Source: Butyrivibrio sp. MC2021 (GTDB taxonomy: Bacteria > Bacillota > Clostridia > Lachnospirales > Lachnospiraceae). Taken from it: a DNA stretch of 64,000 bases. Made by a program: the position numbers and the translations under genes. The notes below the pieces were generated by a model. The model ran no database searches and was not told where the DNA came from. It saw only the letters and a list, made by a program, of their open reading frames with translations. Within the stretch, counting starts at the first letter, position 1, and each line of letters opens with the position of its first letter. The stretch is taken from contig NZ_JHXX01000002.1 of assembly GCF_000621605.1 (NCBI RefSeq), forward strand, positions 186,001 to 250,000, written 5' to 3'. Positions 27,887 through 36,500 of this stretch are shown here, piece by piece.

Positions 27887-29239
27887 ATGGAAAAAATAAA
27901 GTTATCGGATCACTTCACGATTTCCAGAATTTTGCTGTTTTCCCTGCCCAGCATCGGTATGGAGATTGTGGACAGTACCTATCAGGTAGTAGATGGTTTT
28001 TTTATTTCCAACTATATCGGTGAAAGTGCCTTTGGTGCGGAAAACCTCATTTATCCGCCTCTGCTGATCATTATGAGCCTGGGACTTATGTTCGGAAGTG
28101 GTGCCAGTGCTCTTTTATCAAAGGAGATGGGAGAAGGACATGGTGAGCGGGCTAACAGGCTTATGACCATGCTTACCGGAATCCTGACCGGTGTAGGCAT
28201 TGTTCTGTCGCTTGCGATGTTTTTACTTATGCCAAGGGTGGCAAGATGGGTGGGTTCATCTGATGAAATGCTTGGAAACTGCATCGCCTACGGGCGGGTA
28301 CTGAGCTTATTCATGCCATTTCAGATGCTCAGTATGGCCTTCCATGCTCTGCTGATTGCAGCAGAAAGGCCGGGACTTGGACTGGCAGTGACTATATCCA
28401 ACGCTGTTTTGAATATCATTTTGGACTGGGCCTTTGTGGTCATATTTGGATGGGGCCTGGAGGGTGCTGCTGTGGCAACAGGCTTATCCTGGATCATCAG
28501 CGCGGCCATTCCGTTTGTTTTTTTTCTTAGAAAAAATAGTGAATTGCACTTCACAAAGCCGGTATTTGACCTGAAGGCTCTGGCTCAGACCGTATACAAT
28601 GGTGCATCAGAGATGGTGGATGCTGTGGCATACGCTGTTGTGGCGGTAATTTTTAACTTGCAGCTGATCCGGTACTTTGGTGATGCAGGTGTGGAAGCTT
28701 ATGCGGTATGTGAGTATGTTGGCGGCTTCTTTAATGCGGTGTTCTATGGAATCAGCATGAGCATCGTTCCTGTAGTTGGATATCATCTGGGACAGGCCAA
28801 TAAGAAGGAGCTCCATAGCCTCTGGCACAGAGGAATGATTTTGATGGGCTCATGTGATCTGGTTATTACCATGATCTGTATTGGCTTTGCAAGGCACATA
28901 GCCAGCGTCTTTGTGGGATATAATTTGGAGTTGACAGCACTGTCTACTCACGCACTTAAGCTGGTTTCGCTTTATCTTTTATTAAATGGCGTTACGATAT
29001 ACGCAGGCTCCTATTTTACAGGATTAAATCAGGGGACGGCATCTCTTGTCATAGCGCTTATTAAGGGAATAATTGGGCCACTGCTGTTTATCTGGATGCT
29101 GCCAGTGGTATTTGGACCTGATGCAATATGGCTGGCAACCCCGGGATCTGAGTTTATTGCAGCGATTGCGATGTGTTTGTTCATAGTATGGTGGTGGCTG
29201 GGGGCTGAAGACCGCCATCTGGGCGAGAAGGAGGAATAA
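27887..29239 (+). CDS. MATE-family exporter downstream of the NRPS
   Basis: 450 residues, 12 predicted membrane helices. LFSLPSIGMEIVDSTYQVVDGFFISNYIGESAFGAENLIYPPLL and the internal GSGASALLSKEMGEG loop are typical of MATE (NorM/DinF-like) carriers. It follows the NRPS by 40 bases on the same strand and precedes the Aat-fusion gene by 3 bases, so all three are probably one transcript. This is the third MATE gene around the NRPS and the one most likely to export its product; this assignment rests on position. Confidence 0.85.
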   Translation: MEKIKLSDHFTISRILLFSLPSIGMEIVDSTYQVVDGFFISNYIGESAFGAENLIYPPLLIIMSLGLMFGSGASALLSKEMGEGHGERANRLMTMLTGILTGVGIVLSLAMFLLMPRVARWVGSSDEMLGNCIAYGRVLSLFMPFQMLSMAFHALLIAAERPGLGLAVTISNAVLNIILDWAFVVIFGWGLEGAAVATGLSWIISAAIPFVFFLRKNSELHFTKPVFDLKALAQTVYNGASEMVDAVAYAVVAVIFNLQLIRYFGDAGVEAYAVCEYVGGFFNAVFYGISMSIVPVVGYHLGQANKKELHSLWHRGMILMGSCDLVITMICIGFARHIASVFVGYNLELTALSTHALKLVSLYLLLNGVTIYAGSYFTGLNQGTASLVIALIKGIIGPLLFIWMLPVVFGPDAIWLATPGSEFIAAIAMCLFIVWWWLGAEDRHLGEKEE

Positions 29240-29242
29240 AAT

Positions 29243-30547
29243 ATGGCAATGGTACTTATGCTGAATGGAAGTGCTCATGAAAATGGTAATACTGCTGAGG
29301 CACTAAATGAAATGGCCGCTGTTTTCAAGGATGAAGGAATCGAAACAAAAGTGTTTCAGATTGGGAATCAGGCTATTTATGGCTGCGCAGACTGCGGATA
29401 CTGCGAGGAAAATGGTAAATGTACCTTTGAAAATGATGCTGTCAATGAAGTAGCTGCTTTGCTGGAAAAGGCTGACGGACTGATAGTAGCAAGTCCTGAG
29501 TACTTCAATTCCCCCAGTGGAACAGTGCTGGCCTTTTTGGACAGATTGTTCAGAAGTGCACGGTTTGACATGGGGATGAAGGTTGGAGCCGGCATTGTGA
29601 CAGGAGATAGCAGCGATCCTGCCGGAAGTATTGATACATTAAATCAGTACTTTGCAATTGGTGGGATGAAGATCGCATCCATATCCTTCTGGGGGCAGAA
29701 TTCCGATAATAACCCTGATAAAAAGGAGCCGTTTTGGCAGGTGCGACAGCTTGCCCGTGATGTCAGTTCAATGATTAAAGCCCTGACGGCTGTAACGGAA
29801 AATGGGGAAGAGCCTGACACTGACATAGAGGATATGTATAAAACTGATTACACTGACGGGGATTTTGAACAAATCATTAAGCGACCTACCAACGTGTTTA
29901 TTTTAGATGAGGAGAATCCGGTTTTCCCTGATCCGAGATATGCATCTCCTACAGGCCTTTTGGCAGTCGGCGGCGGATTGTCAGTCGAATGGCTTATAGC
30001 CGCCTATAGAAAAGGGATTTTTCCATGGGCTGATGATGGACTGCCGATGATGTGGTTCTGCCCGAAGGAACGCTTCGTCCTTAGGCCTTCCGATATCCAT
30101 CTGTCCAAAAATATGGCAAAGGTTATGAGAAACCATACGGTTACACTGGAGGTGAATCGTGATTTTGCAGATGCCATGCACCATTGCAGGGCAGTAAGGG
30201 AAGAAAAAGGAGAAGAAACCTGGATAACTGATGAAGTTGAAGAATTATATCTTGAGCTGTGGAAGGCCGGATATGGATACTGCGCAGAGGCGTATATCGA
30301 TGGAGAGCTTGCAGGCGGATCGTACGGAATCCGCATTGGGAAATGTCTGATTGCTGAAAGTGGATTTTCTTTGTTGCCCGACGGATCGAAGATGTGCATG
30401 TATTTGCTTGCAAAAAAGATGGAAGAGGATGGTGATCTTCTGTTTGATGCCCAGGTATATTCGGAATATCTGGCCCGTATGGGATTTAAATCAATATCAT
30501 ATGATGAGTATGTGGAAATAATGAACAGGGGATTACAAAATAGTTAA
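29243..30547 (+). CDS. Fusion of an FMN-reductase-like domain and leucyl/phenylalanyl-tRNA-protein transferase (Aat)
   Basis: 434 residues in one uninterrupted frame. Residues 1-~190 are an NADPH-dependent FMN reductase-like flavodoxin fold: LMLNGSAHENGNTAEAL phosphate loop, Cys-rich CADCGYCEENGKC, and ASPEYFNSPSGTVLAFLDR. Residues ~215-430 are an Aat domain: FPDPRYASPTGLLAVGGGLS, AYRKGIFPWADDG, MMWFCPKERFVLRP, and the catalytic residues matching E. coli Glu156, Asp186 and Gln188, here Glu372 (AESGFS), Asp402 and Gln404 (FDAQV). Aat moves Leu or Phe from charged tRNA to an amino terminus, normally marking proteins for ClpS/ClpAP. Ribosome binding site GAAGGAGGA. Sitting at the end of an NRPS operon, the domain might add an aminoacyl group to the peptide product; that is inference. 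A plain N-degron role is the alternative. Confidence 0.88.
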   Translation: MAMVLMLNGSAHENGNTAEALNEMAAVFKDEGIETKVFQIGNQAIYGCADCGYCEENGKCTFENDAVNEVAALLEKADGLIVASPEYFNSPSGTVLAFLDRLFRSARFDMGMKVGAGIVTGDSSDPAGSIDTLNQYFAIGGMKIASISFWGQNSDNNPDKKEPFWQVRQLARDVSSMIKALTAVTENGEEPDTDIEDMYKTDYTDGDFEQIIKRPTNVFILDEENPVFPDPRYASPTGLLAVGGGLSVEWLIAAYRKGIFPWADDGLPMMWFCPKERFVLRPSDIHLSKNMAKVMRNHTVTLEVNRDFADAMHHCRAVREEKGEETWITDEVEELYLELWKAGYGYCAEAYIDGELAGGSYGIRIGKCLIAESGFSLLPDGSKMCMYLLAKKMEEDGDLLFDAQVYSEYLARMGFKSISYDEYVEIMNRGLQNS

Positions 30548-30576
30548 AAACTTAATAGGAGATATCGAGTGCTATC

Positions 30577-30608
30577 GGCGTAGACCATGAACTGGTCTGC
30601 GCCATTTT
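30577..30608 (+). terminator. Terminator of the NRPS/MATE/Aat operon
   Basis: GGCGTAGACCA (30577-30587) pairs with TGGTCTGCGCC (30593-30603), with one G-U pair and a 5-base loop, followed by ATTTTTAA. It lies 30 bases after the Aat-fusion stop and before the convergent LacI gene. Confidence 0.8.
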
Positions 30609-30636
30609 TAATGAACAATATTTTAAAAAGTGTAGT

Positions 30637-31695
30637 TTATTTAATCGTATTTCCGGTTGATTCTCTTATTATGATATCTGTTTCTACATATGTTTTTTTG
30701 TAAGGAGTATTTGGATTTGCGATCCTGGAAAGCAGAATATCCGCAGCAATAAAGCCCATGGAGCTTGAATGGATCTTCACCGTGGTAAGACTTGGCTCGA
30801 TGATGGTGGCTTCGGGCGCATTATCAAATCCGCAGACCGCAACATCCTTCGGAACTTTTTTACCAAGCTGCCTAAGGGCCTTTATGGTGCAGATTGCAAG
30901 GTAATCGTTGGCACAAAAGAAAACTTCAGGCATTTTCCCAAGCTCGCTGATCCTTGCTGCGAGATAATCTGTATCTTTGTACGGACTCGAGTCGTCATCA
31001 AGAATACAGGATCCGGTGTCGATGCCAATCCCGCTATCTGTCATGGCTGAAACGTAGGCCTGCCACCTCTCATGGAAGGACTGGCAATGGAATCTGTCAC
31101 CAACAAATGAGATGTTTCTCTTTCCGCTTTGGATAAATGAACTGATCAGGCGGTAGACGCTTGTAACATTCTCCATGTAGAGAGTATCAGCTGCCAATCC
31201 GAATTTCTGAAGAACAGGGGTATCTACAAAGAGAATGGGAATATTCAGGCTGCAGAGGAATTTGCTGTATTTTTCGGAAAAGAGCTCTATACAGAGAATT
31301 CCTGCTATATTGTCCATGGAAAAATTAGTTGGGAGGCTTAAGGATTCAATATCATTATCTTTAATAATGTTGATTGAAAGCTTGTAGCCCAGTGAATCTA
31401 TTCTGTTCTGAAATGCCTCAAGAAGCTTGGTTCCTGAATGGGATGCACCGGGAAAAGAATGAGTGAACAGGGCTATTTCTGTCTTGCCGTCCTTTAATGC
31501 TAAGAGCGTACTTGTTGCTGTATCAGCGGTATCAACTAAACTAAACTGCTTGTAGCCCATGGCTGTAGCCATCTGACAGATCTTACTCCTGGTTTCCGAA
31601 GATACGCTTCCTGAGTTGTTAAGTGCTCTGGAAACAGTATTTCTTGACATTCCAAGTGCGTCTGCAATTTCCTGTAATGTTACTCTTTTTCCCAT
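30637..31695 (-). CDS. LacI-family repressor of the fructan-type locus
   Basis: 352 residues. N-terminal helix-turn-helix VTLQEIADALGMSRNTVSRALNNSGSVSSETRSKI with hinge helix, then a periplasmic-binding-protein-like sensor domain (TEIALFTHSFPG..., VPKDVAVCGFDNAPEATIIEPSLTTVKI). Such repressors leave the operator when a sugar binds the sensor domain. It is divergent from the GH32-like lipoprotein gene across 246 bp containing similar 13-bp sequences (31766-31778, 31851-31863) that are the likely operators. Confidence 0.9.
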   Translation of the reverse strand: MGKRVTLQEIADALGMSRNTVSRALNNSGSVSSETRSKICQMATAMGYKQFSLVDTADTATSTLLALKDGKTEIALFTHSFPGASHSGTKLLEAFQNRIDSLGYKLSINIIKDNDIESLSLPTNFSMDNIAGILCIELFSEKYSKFLCSLNIPILFVDTPVLQKFGLAADTLYMENVTSVYRLISSFIQSGKRNISFVGDRFHCQSFHERWQAYVSAMTDSGIGIDTGSCILDDDSSPYKDTDYLAARISELGKMPEVFFCANDYLAICTIKALRQLGKKVPKDVAVCGFDNAPEATIIEPSLTTVKIHSSSMGFIAADILLSRIANPNTPYKKTYVETDIIIRESTGNTIK

Positions 31696-31765
31696 AATGG
31701 ATGTCTCCTCAATACTTTCTGAGTCTTTTTATATTCGGTAAATATCATAACGCTGCAATAACAAT

Positions 31766-31778
31766 GTGTCAAATGCAC
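31766..31778. promoter_or_regulatory. Candidate LacI-family operator 1
   Basis: GTGTCAAATGCAC, an imperfect palindrome of the length and shape bound by LacI-type dimers. It differs in one base from site 2. A weaker relative, GTGCATAATTCAC, is at 31798-31810. Confidence 0.5.
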
Positions 31779-31850
31779 CAATTTCTGTATGACAAGTGTG
31801 CATAATTCACAAAAAAGAAACCCATAAAACACTGAATTTCACGAAAAGAT

Positions 31851-31863
31851 GTGTCATATGCAC
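31851..31863. promoter_or_regulatory. Candidate LacI-family operator 2
   Basis: GTGTCATATGCAC lies directly upstream of the -35 box of the lipoprotein promoter, a position where a bound repressor would block RNA polymerase. A half-site TGACACAT (31881-31888) falls inside the promoter spacer. Confidence 0.55.
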
Positions 31864-31870
31864 TTTTAGA

Positions 31871-31899
31871 TTGATACAAATGACACATAATGCTATATT
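31871..31899 (+). promoter_or_regulatory. Promoter of the GH32-like lipoprotein gene
   Basis: TTGATA (31871-31876), 17-base spacer, TATATT (31894-31899) with an extended -10 TGC immediately before it. The start codon at 31942 has GGGAGGA upstream. Confidence 0.65.
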
Positions 31900-31941
31900 G
31901 TTTCTGTCAAGCGATAGTGCAAAAGCACTAAGGGAGGAATT

Positions 31942-33480
31942 ATGCATAGAATAAAAACATTGCTTTTGATTGGCATTATGACCATCGTCAGTGTTGGATG
32001 CTCATCCAAAGCCGCAGAACCGGATACTGCTTTAGATGAAACAACAGGGGAAACCGTGCAGTCAGCGGATGAAAAGTATCTGGGAGAGAACATTGAAGAT
32101 CATATCGTTTTTCCGGCATCAGTGGAGGGACTTGTGGGCGATACAATGCCGTTTTACGACGAGGGAAAGTACAATGTCTTTTACCTGGCAGACCAAAGAG
32201 ACGGTAAGCAGGGATATCACCCTTGGGGGCTGATCCAGACTACAGACTTTGCCTCATATGATGACAAGGGAGTTGTTTTGAATTATGGAGACGCTGTAGA
32301 AGACCAGGACATAGCTCTTGGAACCGGAAGTGTAATAAAGGGAAATGACGGTAAGTACCATGCTTTTTATACAGGACATAACGATATGTTTGAGCCAAAA
32401 GAAGCAGTGATGCATGCTGTCAGCAGCGATCTTATAAATTGGGAAAAGATTCCCGAAGATACACTTTATGCAAACGAGAATTATGCGCAGAACGACTTCA
32501 GGGATCCGTATGTTTTCTATGTTGAATCAGAAAAGTGCTATTCAATGCTTGTTGCAACAAGACAGAACAACATCGGAGTCATTGCAAGATACACTTCAGA
32601 GGACTTAAAGAGCTGGGAAGATGCCGGTGTTTTCTTTGAAAATGATATGGGAACCGATTCAAATCTGGAATGCCCGACACTCCTTTCTTATAAAGGAAAG
32701 TGGTACTTGTCATTCTCTGATCAGTGGCCTCACAGGCTTGTTCATTACAGGATAGCAGACAATTTTGAGGGCCCGTTTGAGATCCTTTCACAGGACATCT
32801 TTGACTGCAACGGCTTCTATGCAGGAAGAATGGAGACAGACGGAGAGAACTTATATGTTGTCGGATGGAACGGAACGAAGAAAAAGCATACAGACAGTGA
32901 GGACTACGACTGGGGCGGAAATATGGTCACTCATAAGCTTGTGCAGCATGAAGATGGAAGCCTCACACCTGTTTTAAACCCTGAGCTTGAAAAGCTTTTA
33001 TCTAATGAGCTTTCGCTTACACCGGTCAAGATGACTGATTCAGCTTCTCTTTCGGAGGGCGTTATATCTTTTGCCGGTGAAAAATATGAGATGGCGGGAT
33101 TTAAGGAACTTCTTGGCAGTTACCTTATTAAGACCACGATCAGGGGTTTTGATAAAGACGGTATGTTTGGGTTCTGCTTTGATACAAACGAAGAAAGTGT
33201 CGGAAGCCTGAACATTGTGTTTAACGGCGCCAACAACAGGATTGAGTTCTACAACGGCAGCAATATTATGGAAAGAACTGCTCAGTCATATGTTGATTTC
33301 AATTTAGCAGATAAAAATGAGCTGAATGTTTCACTGCTTGTTGCAGACGGCGTTGTGTGCATGTATGTCAACGATGAGATTGCTTTCACAACAAGAATGT
33401 ACATGTCACAGGGTTCTGATTTTGGGGTTTTTAGTGTTGAATCAAAGGTAAGTTTTGAAGATTTGAAGGCATTTAAGTAA
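31942..33480 (+). CDS. GH32-like lipoprotein, probable fructan-active glycosidase
   Basis: 512 residues. Signal peptide with lipobox SVGC: an extracellular, membrane-anchored protein. The central ~300 residues show the five-bladed propeller pattern of GH32: a first-blade strand DTMPFYDEGKYNVFYLAD (where the classic NDPNG nucleophile motif is replaced), the FRDPYVF motif (RDP) and ECPTLL (EC, acid/base Glu). The C-terminal ~150 residues form a beta-sandwich typical of GH32. GH32 enzymes cleave fructosyl bonds in inulin, levan or sucrose. The altered first motif means the exact specificity is uncertain and it could be a binding protein. Controlled by the divergent LacI regulator; followed after 65 bp by the multi-module lipoprotein. 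Confidence 0.72.
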   Translation: MHRIKTLLLIGIMTIVSVGCSSKAAEPDTALDETTGETVQSADEKYLGENIEDHIVFPASVEGLVGDTMPFYDEGKYNVFYLADQRDGKQGYHPWGLIQTTDFASYDDKGVVLNYGDAVEDQDIALGTGSVIKGNDGKYHAFYTGHNDMFEPKEAVMHAVSSDLINWEKIPEDTLYANENYAQNDFRDPYVFYVESEKCYSMLVATRQNNIGVIARYTSEDLKSWEDAGVFFENDMGTDSNLECPTLLSYKGKWYLSFSDQWPHRLVHYRIADNFEGPFEILSQDIFDCNGFYAGRMETDGENLYVVGWNGTKKKHTDSEDYDWGGNMVTHKLVQHEDGSLTPVLNPELEKLLSNELSLTPVKMTDSASLSEGVISFAGEKYEMAGFKELLGSYLIKTTIRGFDKDGMFGFCFDTNEESVGSLNIVFNGANNRIEFYNGSNIMERTAQSYVDFNLADKNELNVSLLVADGVVCMYVNDEIAFTTRMYMSQGSDFGVFSVESKVSFEDLKAFK

Positions 33481-33545
33481 GGAAAGATAGTTGTCTTTTG
33501 GGAGAAGGTTTAGGAAGCATATATCGTTTATAGGAGGGGAATGTT

Positions 33546-36500
33546 ATGGGATTAGATTTAAAAAAAGTAGTGGCAGTTGCATCAAAATATAAAGTTGCCC
33601 TGGGGGGAATGCTCGCGATCGTTGCAACCTGCACAGGAATTACGGCATGCGGAACTAATGAAGAAGCGCTTGGGCAGTCAGCTATAGTAACAATCGAGGA
33701 TGAGATTGTTGCGCTTGCGAGTTCATGGCCTTCATCTTTTATTTCGAATGACTATATCGAACCGGAATTTGTTGATGATGAAAACCGCACCAATAATGCT
33801 TTTAACGTTGCAGATTTTGGAGAGCAGGGAAATAACGGATGGTTTTACAGATATGGATCATCACAGGACCCGGCAAGGTCTAAGAGACTTGAATCCTATG
33901 ATGGAGAGAGATACTTTCAGCCCGGACAAAAGGGATTAGAGATAAAGTCCAATTTTATTCATACCGCGGAGGAAGTCGCATCAATACTGGAGTGGCGAGC
34001 TGCAAAGGGCGGAGATATAAATATTGACCTTGCATATGTCAAAAACGTAAATAATGATAAAAATCCCATGTATCCTGATGGCATAACACTGTATGTTTAC
34101 AAGGGGGATGAACCTATCGGAAGATACAAGGTCGATGCAAAGACAGACAAGGAAGAAGTTGTAGAAGAGTCCTTAAAAGATATTCATGTCGATGAGCTGG
34201 AAAGCCTGTACTTTGTTGTGGATCCGAACATGAACAACGCTTACGACGGTGGTTCATTATATGTTGCCATTTCCGATGTAAATGCCGACGGTCCTACAGC
34301 GAAAAAGGATACAGACAGAATTGATAATAATGCTTATTCCATTGATGATTTCGGCCACCAGGGAAATAATGGCTGGACTTATATGTGCGGAAAAAGCATC
34401 GCTGATGCAAAACTTGTATCAACAGAAAAGAACGGAGAGTACATGAATTCTACATCTCCAAATCTTTCAATCAGCCAGTTCTTTATTCATCCATCAATAA
34501 ATGATGAGGCAATGCTGTGCTGGCAGCCTGCAGTCGATGGTGCCGTTGAAATTAGAGGAACTTACACCAAGTTTGAGCAAAACGACGGAAATCCTGACTG
34601 GCCGGATGGTGTAACTGTCTCTGTCTACAGGAACGGAGAAAAGCTTTTTTCCCAAAAAGTTGCAGCACCAAAGAAAGGCAAGAATGAGATTTCTTTCAGG
34701 GAAAAGAATGTAAGCGTAAGCACGTCAGACAGATTATACTTTGTGGTTGATGCAGGAGGAAATGCGTCTTACGATGGCGGCGCATTCGATATTGCAATCC
34801 TTGACAGGACCGGTGCAACAACCGAAAAAGACGTTGTTATTGCCGGAGATGATACAAGAGAAAACTACGCAGACGTTAAATATGACTTTGGCAAACAGGG
34901 AGAAAACGGCTGGTTCTATCAGGAAGGTTATGGAGATGACCCAAATGACGTATGCAATATGCGCATCTTTGACGAAGAGGAGTACAGATATTTTGACAGC
35001 AGCTACCTGGAGATAAAGAGCGATTTTGTATGTCCCGGAAAAGGAAAATCTGCTGTTATCAAATGGAAGGTCGCAAAAACAGGAACAATCAGGCTTAATA
35101 CTTCCTATACCAAGTTTAAGAACGAGGATAAGAATCCAAGCTGGCCGGACGGAACCAGGGTTACTCTTTATCATAATAATACGGTTCTTGCACAGGAGGA
35201 ATTTGCGCCAGACACCAAGCAGGAAATTTCAAAGCGCATGGATGTTGAGGCCTTAAAAGTAAATAAGGACGACTATATTTCCATGGTCATCAATTGTAAG
35301 GAAAACAACGCCTATGACGCGGGAAAATACGAGTTTTCCGTTTTTGACCTCACCGATGTTACCACAGAAAATGATATATCGATCAACGAATGCGAGACAA
35401 GGCAGAACTTTGCTGATGTTAAATATGATTTTGGTGAGCAGGGGAAAAATGGCTGGTTCTACCAGGAAAGCATAGGAGATGCTCCGTTCGTCGCCTACAA
35501 TATGCGAAAATACAGCCCTGATGAAGAGCGATACATTGATTCACGCGATCTGGAGATAAAGAGAGATTTTGTGAATCCCGGAAAGGGCAAGTCCGCAGTT
35601 ATCAAGTGGAAAGTCGCCCAGAATGGAACGATCAGGATTGATGCTTCATATACAAAGCTTAAGAACGAGGATAAAAATCCGGATTGGCCGGATGGAACAA
35701 GGGTGACACTGTATCATAACGGCACAGTTTTAGTTCAGCAGGATTTTGCTGCTGACCTCAATGAAGTTACCAAAAGACTGGATGTTGCAGGACTTGATGT
35801 TGCCAAAGATGACTATATATCAATGGTCATCAATTGCAAGGAAAACAATGCCTATGATGCAGGCCTTTATGAGTTTTCCATAAAGGGATTGTCTGCGCTT
35901 ACGGGACAGACAGAGAGAGACGTTATAAATTGGGATAAAGGCCGTTCAAACAACGCATCACTCCAGGATGATTTTGGAAAGCAGGGAGAAAACGGCTGGT
36001 GCTTCCAGTCAGGATACTATCAGGATCCATACTTTGCTGTGAACGTTGAGCGACTTGAAGAAAATGGCGAGAAATACACGACTCTTGACGGAATAGAGAT
36101 AAAACGTGATTTCATCATGCCTGCTAACAAGGGAAGATCTGCAAATGTGAAGTGGGTTGCAGCTGAAAATGGCAAGATCGACATAATGGCATCCTATACA
36201 AAACTTCTTAATGAAGATAAAAATCCGGATTGGCCGGACGGCGTGACAGTGTATCTTTTCAAGAACAGAGAAGTCCTGAAAAAAGAGGATTTCGCGCCAC
36301 TTACCGATGAGAAGATCACGAAGGATCTGTCAGTAGAGGATGTTGAGGTATGTGCCGGAGATTGCATTACTCTTTTGGTAGATGGAAAGGCAAATACCGC
36401 TTATGACGGCGGAAACTTCACTTTTGTGATCGAAGATGCAGAGCTTAGGACCATGAAGATGGTCAATAACAGCGGGAGGAACTATGCAAATCTTTCTCAT

